Assembly (NCBI GenBank): GCA_964418975.1
Contig: CAYQNV010000068.1
Location: forward strand, 7,947-71,946
Length of the DNA stretch: 64,000 bases
Source of the DNA: JAIOPA01 sp964418975
GTDB lineage: Bacteria; Eisenbacteria; RBG-16-71-46
Reading direction: 5' to 3'
Made by a program: the position numbers and the translations under genes. Under the pieces are notes generated by a model. The model had not been told where the DNA came from, did no database searches, and saw only the letters and a program-made list of their open reading frames with translations. Positions 19,205 to 27,615 of this stretch are shown here, in pieces (within the stretch, counting starts at the first letter, position 1; every line of letters begins with the position of its first letter).

Positions 19205-19436
19205 CCCCTGACCACCTCCTATCCGGTGGTCCACGACCGCTGGCGGAGGATCTCCCGAGACGCGCGTTGCTACTCCATCGCGACATGTCCCGCAGTCCAG
19301 CAGGCCCTGTCGTCGAAGTGTGAGCCGGGCATCCACCCGGGGCTCGTGAGCGTCCAGACCGCCCAGACGCCGTCTTCCTGACGGCGCAGCGTTCGACGCT
19401 GCTTGCCCCGGTGGGCCCAAGAACCCGGGAGATCGT
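19205..19436 (+). promoter_or_regulatory. Structured 5' leader of the export operon
   Basis: No credible gene is present. Three perfect hairpins are visible: 19210-19231 (GACCACC/GGTGGTC, 8-nt loop), 19368-19386 (CGCCGTC/GACGGCG, loop TTCCT) and 19386-19402 (GCAGCGT/ACGCTGC, loop TCG). The last two abut each other 35 nt before the start codon. None is followed by a T-run, so this is not a plain terminator. It could be a regulatory leader; no known riboswitch core was recognised. Confidence 0.45.
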
Positions 19437-20180
19437 GTGAAGCTTCGAACGCTCGTGTTACTTGCCGTCCTGAGCCTCGCCCTGCCGGTCGAGGCCGCGG
19501 CCGATACGCCGCTGACGTCCTCCGACACCACGGCCATGGACTGGAGCCGCGTGCCCGAGTACCGGATCGTCCCGGGGGACCGACTCCAGCTGGACTACGG
19601 TCGCCGCCTCGATGGCCTGTTGGACATGCGCGAGGTCCGTGTCCGGCCGGATGGCCGCATCACGGTGTTTCCCGCCGGCGACGTGATCGCCGCCGGACTC
19701 ACGCCCATGGAACTGCAGCGCAACATCGTGGCACTCTTGTCGGCGGACCTGAAGCTGCCTCGCGTGGTCGTGAACGTGAGTGAAGTCGCGGGCAACGTGG
19801 TGCATGTCGTGGGCCGCGTCGATAAGCCCGGCAGCTATCCGGCCGGACCGTTCGTCACCGTCATGCAGGCGGTCACCGCGGCGGGTGGCCTCAAGGACGA
19901 CGCGGCGCGCAACAGCGTCGTGCTGTTCCACCGCGATGGCGCCCGCACCGTGTCCGTGTCACGCGTCCGGCTCGACCGCCTCCTCAAGGGCGATGACCTG
20001 GCGGACGTGGTGGTCGGGAGATTCGACATCATCTTCGTGCCGCGCTCGACACTTGGCAACCTGAACGTGTTCGCGCAGCAGTTCCTTGCCCCGGCGGGGA
20101 ACCTGCTCTCTAGCTCCTTGCTGGGTTGGGAGCTATTCAACCTCGACCGCGTCTTCGTGACGCGCGTCATCCGGGAGTGA
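19437..20180 (+). CDS. Polysaccharide export protein (Wza-like, Poly_export + SLBB)
   Basis: A 247-residue outer-membrane/periplasmic exporter component. Residues 1-21 are a signal peptide (LVLLAVLSLALPVEAAA) without a lipobox cysteine. The Poly_export domain follows: EYRIVPGDRLQLDYG near 40, VRPDGRITVFPAGDVIAAGLTP with the family DGRI-P-GDV pattern. One SLBB domain comes next: VVHVVGRVDKPGSYP and VMQAVTAAGGLKDDA. The C terminus is short, with no long transmembrane helix as in Wza. GTG 19437 is preceded by CGGGAG. First gene of the locus, followed 14 nt later by the Wzc-like gene. Confidence 0.9.
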   Translation: MKLRTLVLLAVLSLALPVEAAADTPLTSSDTTAMDWSRVPEYRIVPGDRLQLDYGRRLDGLLDMREVRVRPDGRITVFPAGDVIAAGLTPMELQRNIVALLSADLKLPRVVVNVSEVAGNVVHVVGRVDKPGSYPAGPFVTVMQAVTAAGGLKDDAARNSVVLFHRDGARTVSVSRVRLDRLLKGDDLADVVVGRFDIIFVPRSTLGNLNVFAQQFLAPAGNLLSSSLLGWELFNLDRVFVTRVIRE

Positions 20181-20193
20181 CGGAAAGCCCTGC

Positions 20194-21576
20194 ATGAGCC
20201 AGCCCACCTCCGCACCTCCGCCCACCATCGTCCGGCAGGCCAGCGCTCGCGAATTCCTCGCGGTCCTGTTTCGCCGCAAGTGGATCATCCTGGGGCTGTT
20301 TCTCGTCACCACGGCCACCGTGCTCGCCGTGGCCCTGACCACGCCCACCTACTACCTGTCGTCGGGCCGCATCCTCGTCAAGCGCGGTGAGCGGCAGAGC
20401 ATCCTGCGCCCCGAACGCCAGGTCTTCAGCGACTGGGAGCAGGAGCTGGGCAGCGAGATGCTCATCATGCGAAGCGCGGCGGTCGTGAAGCGTGCGAGAG
20501 AGCTCCTGAACGCCGAGGCAAAGCGGCTCGGTCATGAGTTGAGCCTCGACCCCGCCGACATCGACGTCGAAGTGATGGGCAAGAGCAATGTGATTGCCCT
20601 GGGCTACCGCAGCCTCGATCCCGTGCATGCGCAGGTCACCTGTCGCGCCGTGATGGACTCCTACATGGAGTACCGCCGCAGCCGCATGACGCTTGAGCAC
20701 CCGCAGCAATTCCTCGAGAAGGAGATCGCCGAGATCGAGGCCAAAGTCCGTCGCCGGCTCGAGGAGCGCCGCGCGTTCACCGAGCAAACCGGCCTCGCGG
20801 CCCCGTGGGCGCAGGTGCAGAGCTGGCTGGCCCAGTCGAACCAGCTCGAACAGCGCCGCGGCGAGCTGGCCGCAGACCTCGCCGGTGCGCAGAGCGTGGC
20901 ACAGGCGATGCGCCGCATGCAGTTGGATCCCGCGATCGACCTGCCAACCTTTGACGGAGCCGACCTGTTCACGAACGAGTCGGCGCTGGTCTCGCTCAAG
21001 CAAAAAGTGCTGGAGCAGCAGACCAAGATCGCCATCATGACCGAGACGCTTCGCGATGACGCGCCCGAGGTGGTCGGCGCGCGCCAGACGCTGGACACGC
21101 TGTATGGACTGCTCCGCCGGGAGGTGGACGCGCGCGTCCAACTCGCCGACTCGCGTACGAATCAGGTGCAATCCCGCCTCGCCGTGCTCGACCACGAGAT
21201 CGCCACGCTCCGCCAGCAGCTGCTGGCTGCGCCGCAGAGCCTGACAAAGGTGGAAGAGATCGACAGCGACCTGTCGGCGCTACGCCTCCGGCTGCGCGAA
21301 GTCACCCTGGCGCGCGACCAAGCGCTCATCACGGCGAACACCATGCCCGACGTAAACGTGGTCGTGCTGGCGCCGGCCGGTCTCGCCACGGCCACGAACG
21401 AGTTGGACGTCGTGCGCCTGGCGCTGGCGCCGGCTTTCAGTCTGCTCGTCGGCATCGCGATCGCGTTCTTCGTCGACGGACTGGACCTCACCGTGCGCAC
21501 GGCGAATCAGGCGGAGGAGTACCTCGACCTGCCCGTGCTCGCATCGCTGTCCGAGCGCCGCCGCCGCAACGGCTGA
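20194..21576 (+). CDS. Chain-length determinant protein (Wzz/GumC-like)
   Basis: A 460-residue inner-membrane co-polymerase. A Wzz domain begins around residue 20 (REFLAVLFRRKWIILGLF) with transmembrane helix 1 at about 28-46. A long periplasmic coiled-coil region rich in Glu/Arg/Gln covers about 150-370 (LEKEIAEIEAKVRRRLEERRA and similar heptads). The second helix near 415-433 (APAFSLLVGIAIAFFVDG) returns to the cytoplasm. The kinase half of Wzc is absent and is instead the next gene, so this is the split GumC plus CpsD type. It controls chain length and docks on the export protein. Confidence 0.9.
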   Translation: MSQPTSAPPPTIVRQASAREFLAVLFRRKWIILGLFLVTTATVLAVALTTPTYYLSSGRILVKRGERQSILRPERQVFSDWEQELGSEMLIMRSAAVVKRARELLNAEAKRLGHELSLDPADIDVEVMGKSNVIALGYRSLDPVHAQVTCRAVMDSYMEYRRSRMTLEHPQQFLEKEIAEIEAKVRRRLEERRAFTEQTGLAAPWAQVQSWLAQSNQLEQRRGELAADLAGAQSVAQAMRRMQLDPAIDLPTFDGADLFTNESALVSLKQKVLEQQTKIAIMTETLRDDAPEVVGARQTLDTLYGLLRREVDARVQLADSRTNQVQSRLAVLDHEIATLRQQLLAAPQSLTKVEEIDSDLSALRLRLREVTLARDQALITANTMPDVNVVVLAPAGLATATNELDVVRLALAPAFSLLVGIAIAFFVDGLDLTVRTANQAEEYLDLPVLASLSERRRRNG

Positions 21577-21593
21577 TTCCGGGAAGGAATCCC

Positions 21594-22370
21594 ATGACCC
21601 GCATCTATGACGCGCTCAAGAAGGCCGAGTCGAACCGGGAGCGGCTGGGCCTCGGCCCCGCGCCGCTCGGCGCGCCCCCGAGGCAGCCCCGGTCACCCGA
21701 GTGGGGCAACCCCTCCGTCGATGTGCCGCTCTCGCCGCTGCCGCTCCTCGGCGGCGTGGAGCTGGGCGAGGACGCCATCCGCGAAACCTCCGCGCTCCGC
21801 GTCAATCTCGAGAGCGCGCTCGCCGATCAGGTGCCGCGCTCGCTCATGTTCTTGAGCGCCCAGGCCGGCGAGGGCACGAGCACCGTGGCCTTGCAGTTCA
21901 GCCAGTCACTCGCGCACACCGGTGCGCGCGTGTTGTTCGTGGACGCGCATGCGCGCCGACCCGTGTGCTTCGCGGACGAGACCCAACGCCACGCCGTGCT
22001 CGACACACGCGTGGCCTCTCCGTCCATGACGGGCGTGATGACGCCCAACCTGTCGGCAATGCCCGCGACCGAGGATGCGGTGCGCGCCGGGAGCGTGCCG
22101 GCCGGAGTCATCCGCGCCGTCCTTCAGGCCGCGGTCGGCTCATTCGACTGGGTGATCCTCGACGGTCCTCCGGTCGTGGAGTCGCCGGACGCAGCATCGT
22201 TGGCGGCGCAGGTGGATGGCGTGATCCTGGTGCTGCATGCCGGACGCGCCAAGCGCCCGGTCGTGGCGCGCGCGGTGGAGATGCTGCGCAAGTCGGGCGG
22301 GCGCGTGCTCGGCACGGTGCTCAATCGCCGCGTCCACGAGATCCCGGGGTTCATCTACCGACGCATCTAG
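21594..22370 (+). CDS. CpsD/CapB-like P-loop ATPase with degenerate Walker A
   Basis: A 258-residue cytoplasmic partner of the chain-length protein, in the MinD/BY-kinase family. The N terminus MTRIYDALKKAE is typical of exopolysaccharide BY-kinases. Walker A reads SAQAGEGTSTVAL (residues 88-100): the nucleotide-binding lysine of GEGKST is a threonine (Thr95). Walker A' has VLFVDAHARRP (Asp117) and Walker B WVILDGPP (Asp190). A C-terminal tyrosine cluster is lacking; only one Tyr (FIYRRI) remains. It may therefore be a weakly active or non-catalytic regulator of polymer length. It follows the Wzz-like gene after 17 nt with GGAAGGA as ribosome binding site. Confidence 0.82.
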   Translation: MTRIYDALKKAESNRERLGLGPAPLGAPPRQPRSPEWGNPSVDVPLSPLPLLGGVELGEDAIRETSALRVNLESALADQVPRSLMFLSAQAGEGTSTVALQFSQSLAHTGARVLFVDAHARRPVCFADETQRHAVLDTRVASPSMTGVMTPNLSAMPATEDAVRAGSVPAGVIRAVLQAAVGSFDWVILDGPPVVESPDAASLAAQVDGVILVLHAGRAKRPVVARAVEMLRKSGGRVLGTVLNRRVHEIPGFIYRRI

Positions 22371-22461
22371 AGGGCGCCATTTCCATGTGCCGGACAAGCG
22401 AGGCCATCTCCCCGACGCCGTGGCCGGCGCGCTCCTCGCTCCGGTCCACCCGGGGGGGCGC

Positions 22462-23769
22462 GTGAACGCCGCCCCGAGCGAGCTTCCGGAGCCCGTGGAC
22501 CGGTTCACTCCGGGCACGGGCTCCGGCCTTTCGGCCACCTGGAGGCCGGTGCTGGAGTTGGTGCTCGGCTGGACCGGGGAGGGGCTGGATTCACTCCTGC
22601 TCTCGGGCAGCCACGCCACCGGTGAGGCGGTGTGGGTGGAGTTCGAGGGCCGCGTGGTGTCGCTCTCCGACCTCGATCTCTACGCCGTGATGCGCGACGA
22701 CGCCGCCGTGTCCGCCGCGCTCCGTGCGCGCGAGTCGACGCCAGCTGCGACCTGCGCCGAGGCCGCGCGGCGCGCGGGGCTCGCCGGACCGCTCGAAGTG
22801 GCGTTCGTGACGCGTGCGGGACTGGCACGCATGCCGGCCCGACCGGGAACGGTGGAACTGGTGCGGTCGGGACGCGTTCTCTTGGGAGACGAGGGAGTGC
22901 TCGAGCGGCTGCCGCGCTGGCAGCCGGCCGGCATCGGCGTCGAGGAACGGTTGCTGCTTCTCGAGAACCGCGCATTCGAACTGCTCTGGGCATGGCACGC
23001 GCTCGGACACGGGCTCCAAGGTCTGCGCGCCCAGCACGTGATCCTCAAATCCGCGCTGGACCTTGCCGCGGCGCGCACGCTGGCCCACGGCGAGCTGCCG
23101 GCGCGGGCAGCGGACCGCGTGGCACTCGCGCGCTCGCTCGGCGCGCCGACGAGCCTGCCATCGTGGCTCTCCGGCGCCTGGGAGGGACTGGATCCGCTCT
23201 GGTCCGCGGCCCTGGCCTGGCGCTCCGGTCGCGCCGAGGAAGTGCGGGAGGAGCACGCCAGCCACGCGTGGCGAGCCGCCGGGCGGGCCTGGTGCGCGGC
23301 GTGGTGGGTGGAACAGGAAGCACCGGGAGTGAGCGCGGATCCCTGGGAGCGCGCGCTCGCCTCAGCCGCGCGCGGTTCGCTGCTCCGTCGACTGCGTCGC
23401 TCGCTCCGCCCCGTGCCGCGTGCGGGCGAGGCCGGGGCCTCGCGGGCCGACCTGACGCTCGCTTCGGCTGCGGGCTTGGCGCGCAGCGTGCTCCCGCGCC
23501 CACTCCTCGATCTGCTTGACCGCGTTAGCCACGCGTGGGCCGGCACGCCGCGGCTGCGTGTCCACGGCACCGCGGTGGTGCTCCTGCTCGCGGCCGCCCA
23601 ATCCCCGGGCGATCCCGTGCTGCCCGCGGGGGCTCTGCGGGCGCTTCGCCGCCTGGGCGTCACCCGGGAGCCACAATTCGGCCAGGCGAGCCGCGTCGCA
23701 GTCACCGCCTGGGGCCGTGCGATCGCGCCACTCCCGTCGGAGCAGGGCTCGATCCAGGGGTCCGGGTGA
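22462..23769 (+). CDS. Nucleotidyltransferase-domain protein of unknown function
   Basis: A ~435-residue protein. The N-terminal part has a DNA polymerase beta-type minimal nucleotidyltransferase signature, LLLSGSHATGE followed by SLSDLDLYAV, where the G-S and D-x-D carry the metal site. The remainder is Ala/Arg/Leu-rich and helical, with one segment (GTAVVLLLAAAQ) that is only mildly hydrophobic, and no recognised domain. The start is uncertain: GTG 22462 behind GGGGGGG is chosen, but GTG 22387, behind GAGGG, would add 25 residues. The stop overlaps the next gene's GTG (GTGA), so the two proteins are co-translated and probably work together. Substrate unknown. Confidence 0.6.
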   Translation: MNAAPSELPEPVDRFTPGTGSGLSATWRPVLELVLGWTGEGLDSLLLSGSHATGEAVWVEFEGRVVSLSDLDLYAVMRDDAAVSAALRARESTPAATCAEAARRAGLAGPLEVAFVTRAGLARMPARPGTVELVRSGRVLLGDEGVLERLPRWQPAGIGVEERLLLLENRAFELLWAWHALGHGLQGLRAQHVILKSALDLAAARTLAHGELPARAADRVALARSLGAPTSLPSWLSGAWEGLDPLWSAALAWRSGRAEEVREEHASHAWRAAGRAWCAAWWVEQEAPGVSADPWERALASAARGSLLRRLRRSLRPVPRAGEAGASRADLTLASAAGLARSVLPRPLLDLLDRVSHAWAGTPRLRVHGTAVVLLLAAAQSPGDPVLPAGALRALRRLGVTREPQFGQASRVAVTAWGRAIAPLPSEQGSIQGSG

Positions 23770-24932
23770 AGCCGGTCATGGTGGTGGTGCTCGTTGACGC
23801 GCTGGGTTGGACGCTCGCCGGGACCGACGCCCGCTTCGCGCCCGGGCTCACGCAGCGCCGGCCACTCGCCACGATCCTGGGCTTCAGCTCCGGCGCGCTG
23901 CCCACGGCGTTCACCGGCCGACTGCCGCGCGAGCACGGCCGGTGGCTCATGTACCACCGCGCGGCTGCCGACGGCGTGTTCCGGGGGTTCGAATGGCTGC
24001 GACTGCTGCCCGCCCGGCTGCGCCGCAGCTGGCGACTGTCGCGCTGGCTCACCGCCCAGGTCGCGCGACGTGGCGTGCGCGGTTACTTCAACCTGTACGA
24101 GGTCCCGCGTGAAGAACTAGCGGAGTTCGACCTGCCGGAGCGTGCCGACATCTTCGCACCGGGAGGACTGCCGGCGGACTCGCTGTGGGACGCGCTGGAG
24201 CGTCGCGGGGTCCCCTGGCGCGGCTGGAACTGGCGGACGCCGGAGGATGCGGCGCGCGCCGAATGCCTCGCCCGCCTCGAGGGCGGCCGCGAGGACTTCC
24301 TGTTCATCTACTCGGCGTTGCTCGACGCGCGCCTGCACCGCGAGGGCTCGCGGGGTGCCGGCGTGCGACGTTGCCTCGACGGTTGGTCGGCGTGGTTCGA
24401 CCTGGCGCACGCCGCGGCCGCACGTGCCGATCGCGACGCGTGGCTCTACCTGTGCTCGGACCACGGCATGGTGGATGTGGATGGTACCGTGGACGTGATG
24501 GGCCGGCTCGCCGCGCTGCCCTGGCGGCGGGGCCGCGACTACCTGGCGTTCTTCGATTCCACCATGGCGCGCTTCTGGTGGCGCACGCCGGCCGCGCGCG
24601 ACGCCGTGCGGGCAGCGCTCGCCATGGAGCCCGCGGGCCGCTGGCTCGCGCCGGAGGAGCTGGCCCGCGAAGGCGCCGACTTCGCGGACCAGCGCTATGG
24701 GGCAGACATCTTCCTGCTCCGGCCCGGGGCGCTGCTGCTACCGTCGTTCATGGGTCGCACGCCGGTCGCGGCCATGCACGGCTACGACCCCGGCCATCCC
24801 GATATGGCGGGCGTGCTGGCCAGCAATCGCCCGCTGCCGCAGGACGTGACGCACCTCGCGCACCTGCGCGGTTACCTCGAGCGCGAGCTGGATGCGCTTC
24901 AGGCCGCCGCCACTCGGCCGGGGGCCGTATGA
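23766..24932 (+). CDS. Alkaline phosphatase-superfamily protein
   Basis: A 388-residue metal-dependent phosphatase/phosphodiesterase-fold protein. Strand 1 ends with the metal aspartate in VVLVDALGW near residue 12, and the nucleophile region appears to be FSSGALPTAFTG near 40-50. Further metal ligands appear in LCSDHGMVDVDG near 240 and in HGYDPGHPDMAG near 345. The order matches the type I phosphodiesterase/nucleotide pyrophosphatase branch. There is no signal peptide, so it would be cytoplasmic. It could remove phosphate or phospho-groups from a glycan precursor (inference). GTG 23766 is chosen for the 4-nt overlap; ATG 23778 is an alternative. Its end overlaps the flippase gene (ATGA). 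Confidence 0.72.
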   Translation: MKPVMVVVLVDALGWTLAGTDARFAPGLTQRRPLATILGFSSGALPTAFTGRLPREHGRWLMYHRAAADGVFRGFEWLRLLPARLRRSWRLSRWLTAQVARRGVRGYFNLYEVPREELAEFDLPERADIFAPGGLPADSLWDALERRGVPWRGWNWRTPEDAARAECLARLEGGREDFLFIYSALLDARLHREGSRGAGVRRCLDGWSAWFDLAHAAAARADRDAWLYLCSDHGMVDVDGTVDVMGRLAALPWRRGRDYLAFFDSTMARFWWRTPAARDAVRAALAMEPAGRWLAPEELAREGADFADQRYGADIFLLRPGALLLPSFMGRTPVAAMHGYDPGHPDMAGVLASNRPLPQDVTHLAHLRGYLERELDALQAAATRPGAV

Positions 24933-26530
24933 AGCGCGGCGAGATCGCCCAGAACGTCTCGCGGGGCGCTTTCTTCCTCGCGGTGGAGAAGACCGCGGCG
25001 CTCGTTTCGGGCATGATGTACTTCGCGCTCATGCTGCGCTGGCTCGGTCCCACGAACTACGGCATGCTCACGCTGGCGCTGGCCATCACCGGGCTCGCCA
25101 GCATCTCCACCGGCAACCTGGAAGTGTTCCTCGAGCGTTTCGCGGCCGAGTACCAGGCTCGCCGCCGGTTCGACCTGCTCTACCGCGCGCACGCGCTCGC
25201 CGTCGGCATCAAGTTCGCGCTCGGGGTGCTGGCCAGCCTCGCCCTGCTGGCGCTCGCGCCGAGCCTCGCGACGCAGTTCGACATGCCCCAGATCGCGGTC
25301 CTCGTGCCCATCCTCGCGGTCATGGTGGCCACCGACGGGCTCGCTACCACCGGACGCTCGCTGCTGTTCGGCATGCAGCGCTACGAGTGGGTGAGCGGTC
25401 TTTCGATTGCATTTCACCTCGGCAAGACGGTGATGGTGGGCGTGCTGTGGTGGGCGCAGCAGGGGCTCGTATCACTCGCCATCGGCCTGGCCGCGTTAGC
25501 CGTGCTCCAGGCCCTGCTGTTCTCGCTCGCCGCGTGGGTATTGGCCCGCCGTACCGCGGCGATGCCGAGCAGCGGCGAGAACACCGAGCTTCCCGGGGAG
25601 CGCGATGGTCGTTCCCTGCTGTCGCAGATGCTCGGCTACTGCCTGCCGCTGCTGGGAGCGCGGGCGGCGTTCCTGTCCGGGCAGAACCTCGGCAAGGTGC
25701 TGCTGGCCAAGGTGCTGGACGCCACCCAGCTCGGCTACTTCACGTTCGCGTTCCAGACCATCGAGCGCTTCGTGGAGCTGGTCTACACACTGCCCTCGTC
25801 GCTGCTGCCCTCGCTCACCCACCTGGTGGCGCGCGAGGAGCGCGAGCGGCTGGGCTACGTGTTCGAGCAGGCGTTCCGGCTCGTGCAGCTGGCGGCCTGC
25901 GTTGTGGCGTGGGTGCTGTTCGCGTTCGCCCCCGAGCTCACGCTGTGGGTCGGGAGCCCGCTGTTCCTGCCCTCGATCGGCATGCTGCACGTGCTGGCGC
26001 TGGTGCCCATCGCGCGCACGGCCCAGCAGCCACTCACCATGCTGTTCCAGGCGACGCGCCGGCCCAGCATCGTGCTCACGCTCGCCATGCTCAAGCTGGG
26101 TGTGGAGCTCGCCTGCTACGTGGCCATCGTGCCGCGCCTCGGCGGCATGGGCGCAGCCTGGGCGAACCTGGCGGGAGCGGTCGCCTCGTACCTCGTGGCG
26201 CTCGCGTTCGCGGCGACGATCCTGCCCGAGACGGCCGCGCAGCGCGCCGGCGTGCTGGCGCGCGCGCTCGCGGTGACCGCGCCCATGCTGCTGCTCACCT
26301 GGCTGCTGCTCACGCCGGACGGGCCCGTCCTCCTATCGTTCGTGGCACGCGCGCTGCTCGTGCTGCCGGCCGTTGTCGCGATCTTCGCGCTTCGGCTGAT
26401 CACCCGCTACGATCTGGAGAAGTTGACGGGCCTCAATCTTCGGGCGCCCCTCGCGCGTCGGCTGCGCGACATCGTCGTGCGCGTGGCCGACCCGCTGGCC
26501 CGCGTGTTCGAGCCCCGGAGGACCGCATGA
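24929..26530 (+). CDS. Wzx-like oligosaccharide flippase (MOP superfamily)
   Basis: A 533-residue polytopic inner-membrane protein with about 12-14 hydrophobic helices spread over its length. The N terminus has the flippase pattern VSRGAFFLAVEKTAAL followed by LRWLGPTNYGMLTLAL, where the LGPTNYG motif is typical of polysaccharide flippases. Later sections include GYFTFAFQTIERF and LFQATRRPSIVLTLAMLKL. It should flip lipid-linked oligosaccharide units to the periplasm. The C terminus is a basic cytoplasmic tail. It is coupled to its neighbours by 4-nt overlaps on both sides. A second, different flippase lies at 29914-31446. Confidence 0.88.
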   Translation: MKRGEIAQNVSRGAFFLAVEKTAALVSGMMYFALMLRWLGPTNYGMLTLALAITGLASISTGNLEVFLERFAAEYQARRRFDLLYRAHALAVGIKFALGVLASLALLALAPSLATQFDMPQIAVLVPILAVMVATDGLATTGRSLLFGMQRYEWVSGLSIAFHLGKTVMVGVLWWAQQGLVSLAIGLAALAVLQALLFSLAAWVLARRTAAMPSSGENTELPGERDGRSLLSQMLGYCLPLLGARAAFLSGQNLGKVLLAKVLDATQLGYFTFAFQTIERFVELVYTLPSSLLPSLTHLVAREERERLGYVFEQAFRLVQLAACVVAWVLFAFAPELTLWVGSPLFLPSIGMLHVLALVPIARTAQQPLTMLFQATRRPSIVLTLAMLKLGVELACYVAIVPRLGGMGAAWANLAGAVASYLVALAFAATILPETAAQRAGVLARALAVTAPMLLLTWLLLTPDGPVLLSFVARALLVLPAVVAIFALRLITRYDLEKLTGLNLRAPLARRLRDIVVRVADPLARVFEPRRTA

Positions 26531-27231
26531 ACGCCCCCCGCGTGCTGGTCATCGTGCCGGCGTACAACGAGGAAGCGAACCTGCCGGCCACGCTCGCCGA
26601 GATCCGCGCCAAGGCGCCGCAGGTCGAGGTGCTGGTCGTGGACGACGGCTCGCGCGACGGCACGACGCGCGTCGCGCGCGAGGCGGGCGTGCCGGTGGTT
26701 CGGCATCCCGTGAACCTCGGCGTGGGCGGGGCGCTCCAGACGGGATTCCGCTGGGCCTACGAACACGGCTACGACATCGGCGTGCAGCTCGATGCCGACG
26801 GACAACACGACCCCGCCTACCTGTCGGCGCTACTCGCCCCGGTCGTCGAGGGGCGGTGCGATGTGAGCATCGGCTCGCGCTTCGTGTCCGCCACCGGCTA
26901 CCACGCGCCGTGGAACCGCCGGCTCGGCATGCTCCTGTTCAGCGGCGTCGTGCGCCTGGCCCTGGGACGACCCATCTCCGACACCACGTCCGGATTTCGT
27001 GCCTACCACCGCAACGTCATGCTCGTCTGCCAGCACGACTTTCCCAAGGACTTCCCGGATGCCCCATTGCTCATCGCGCTCGCTCGCCGCGGTTTCCGGC
27101 TCGACGAGGTGCCCGTGGTCATGCGCGAGCGTCACGCGGGGCAGTCGTTCTACACGCTCGGCAAGCAGCTCTACTACCCCTACAAGAACCTGCTCGCATC
27201 GCTCATGGCCCTGATCCGCAAGCCCACCTAG
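26527..27231 (+). CDS. Glycosyltransferase family 2, dolichyl-phosphate-mannose-synthase-like
   Basis: A 234-residue cytoplasmic GT-A enzyme. VLVIVPAYNEEANLPATL opens the domain, VVDDGSRDGT (about 39-48) binds the nucleotide and VQLDADGQHDP (about 87-97) holds the DxD metal motif. PISDTTSGFRAY matches the acceptor region of polyprenyl-phosphate glycosyltransferases. No C-terminal transmembrane domain is present. It is followed by a DUF2304 membrane protein and a PF03706 protein. That trio is often seen together and suggests transfer of a sugar to a polyprenyl phosphate carrier. Confidence 0.9.
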   Translation: MNAPRVLVIVPAYNEEANLPATLAEIRAKAPQVEVLVVDDGSRDGTTRVAREAGVPVVRHPVNLGVGGALQTGFRWAYEHGYDIGVQLDADGQHDPAYLSALLAPVVEGRCDVSIGSRFVSATGYHAPWNRRLGMLLFSGVVRLALGRPISDTTSGFRAYHRNVMLVCQHDFPKDFPDAPLLIALARRGFRLDEVPVVMRERHAGQSFYTLGKQLYYPYKNLLASLMALIRKPT

Positions 27232-27240
27232 GAGGATGCC

Positions 27241-27615
27241 GTGACCTTCCTCTCGCGTACCCAGGTGATCACCGCGCTCGGCGCGGTGCTCATGGCGCTG
27301 TTCGTGCTCGACCTTGTGCGTCGCCGGAAGCTGTCCGAGGAGTACTCGCTGTTGTGGGTCATCGCCACCACGGTCATCGCCGTGCTCGGCTTTTCCACGC
27401 CGCTGCTCACGTGGATCACGCGCGTGCTGGGCTTCCTCGGCGAGTCGTCCACCACGTTCGCGTTCGGGCTGGCGTTCTCACTGGCCATGTTGCTCTACCT
27501 GTCGCTCAAGCTGTCGCGGCTCGGGTTCGAGAACCACACGCTCACCCGCGAGCTGGCACTCCTGCGCGACGAGGTCGAGAGCCTGCGCCACGGCCGCCAG
27601 GAGAGCCCGCGGTGA
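27241..27615 (+). CDS. DUF2304 membrane protein
   Basis: A 124-residue small membrane protein with three hydrophobic helices (about 8-24, 38-55, 70-88). The characteristic RRRKLSEEYSLLWV segment lies between helices 1 and 2, and a short coiled-coil tail (LTRELALLRDEVESLRH) ends it. DUF2304 proteins commonly accompany DPM-type glycosyltransferases like the preceding gene and are thought to be their membrane partner. GTG 27241 follows AGGAGG at good spacing. The stop overlaps the next GTG by 4 nt. Confidence 0.88.
   Translation: MTFLSRTQVITALGAVLMALFVLDLVRRRKLSEEYSLLWVIATTVIAVLGFSTPLLTWITRVLGFLGESSTTFAFGLAFSLAMLLYLSLKLSRLGFENHTLTRELALLRDEVESLRHGRQESPR

Noticed and set aside
19112..19381. Possible 89-residue gene before the export operon
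   Set aside because: Composition and codon use do not resemble neighbours, it lies across the promoter and leader hairpins, and no motif is seen.
19205..19436. Cyclic-di-GMP (GEMM) riboswitch in the export leader
   Set aside because: The conserved GEMM core strings were looked for and not found; only unrelated hairpins are present.
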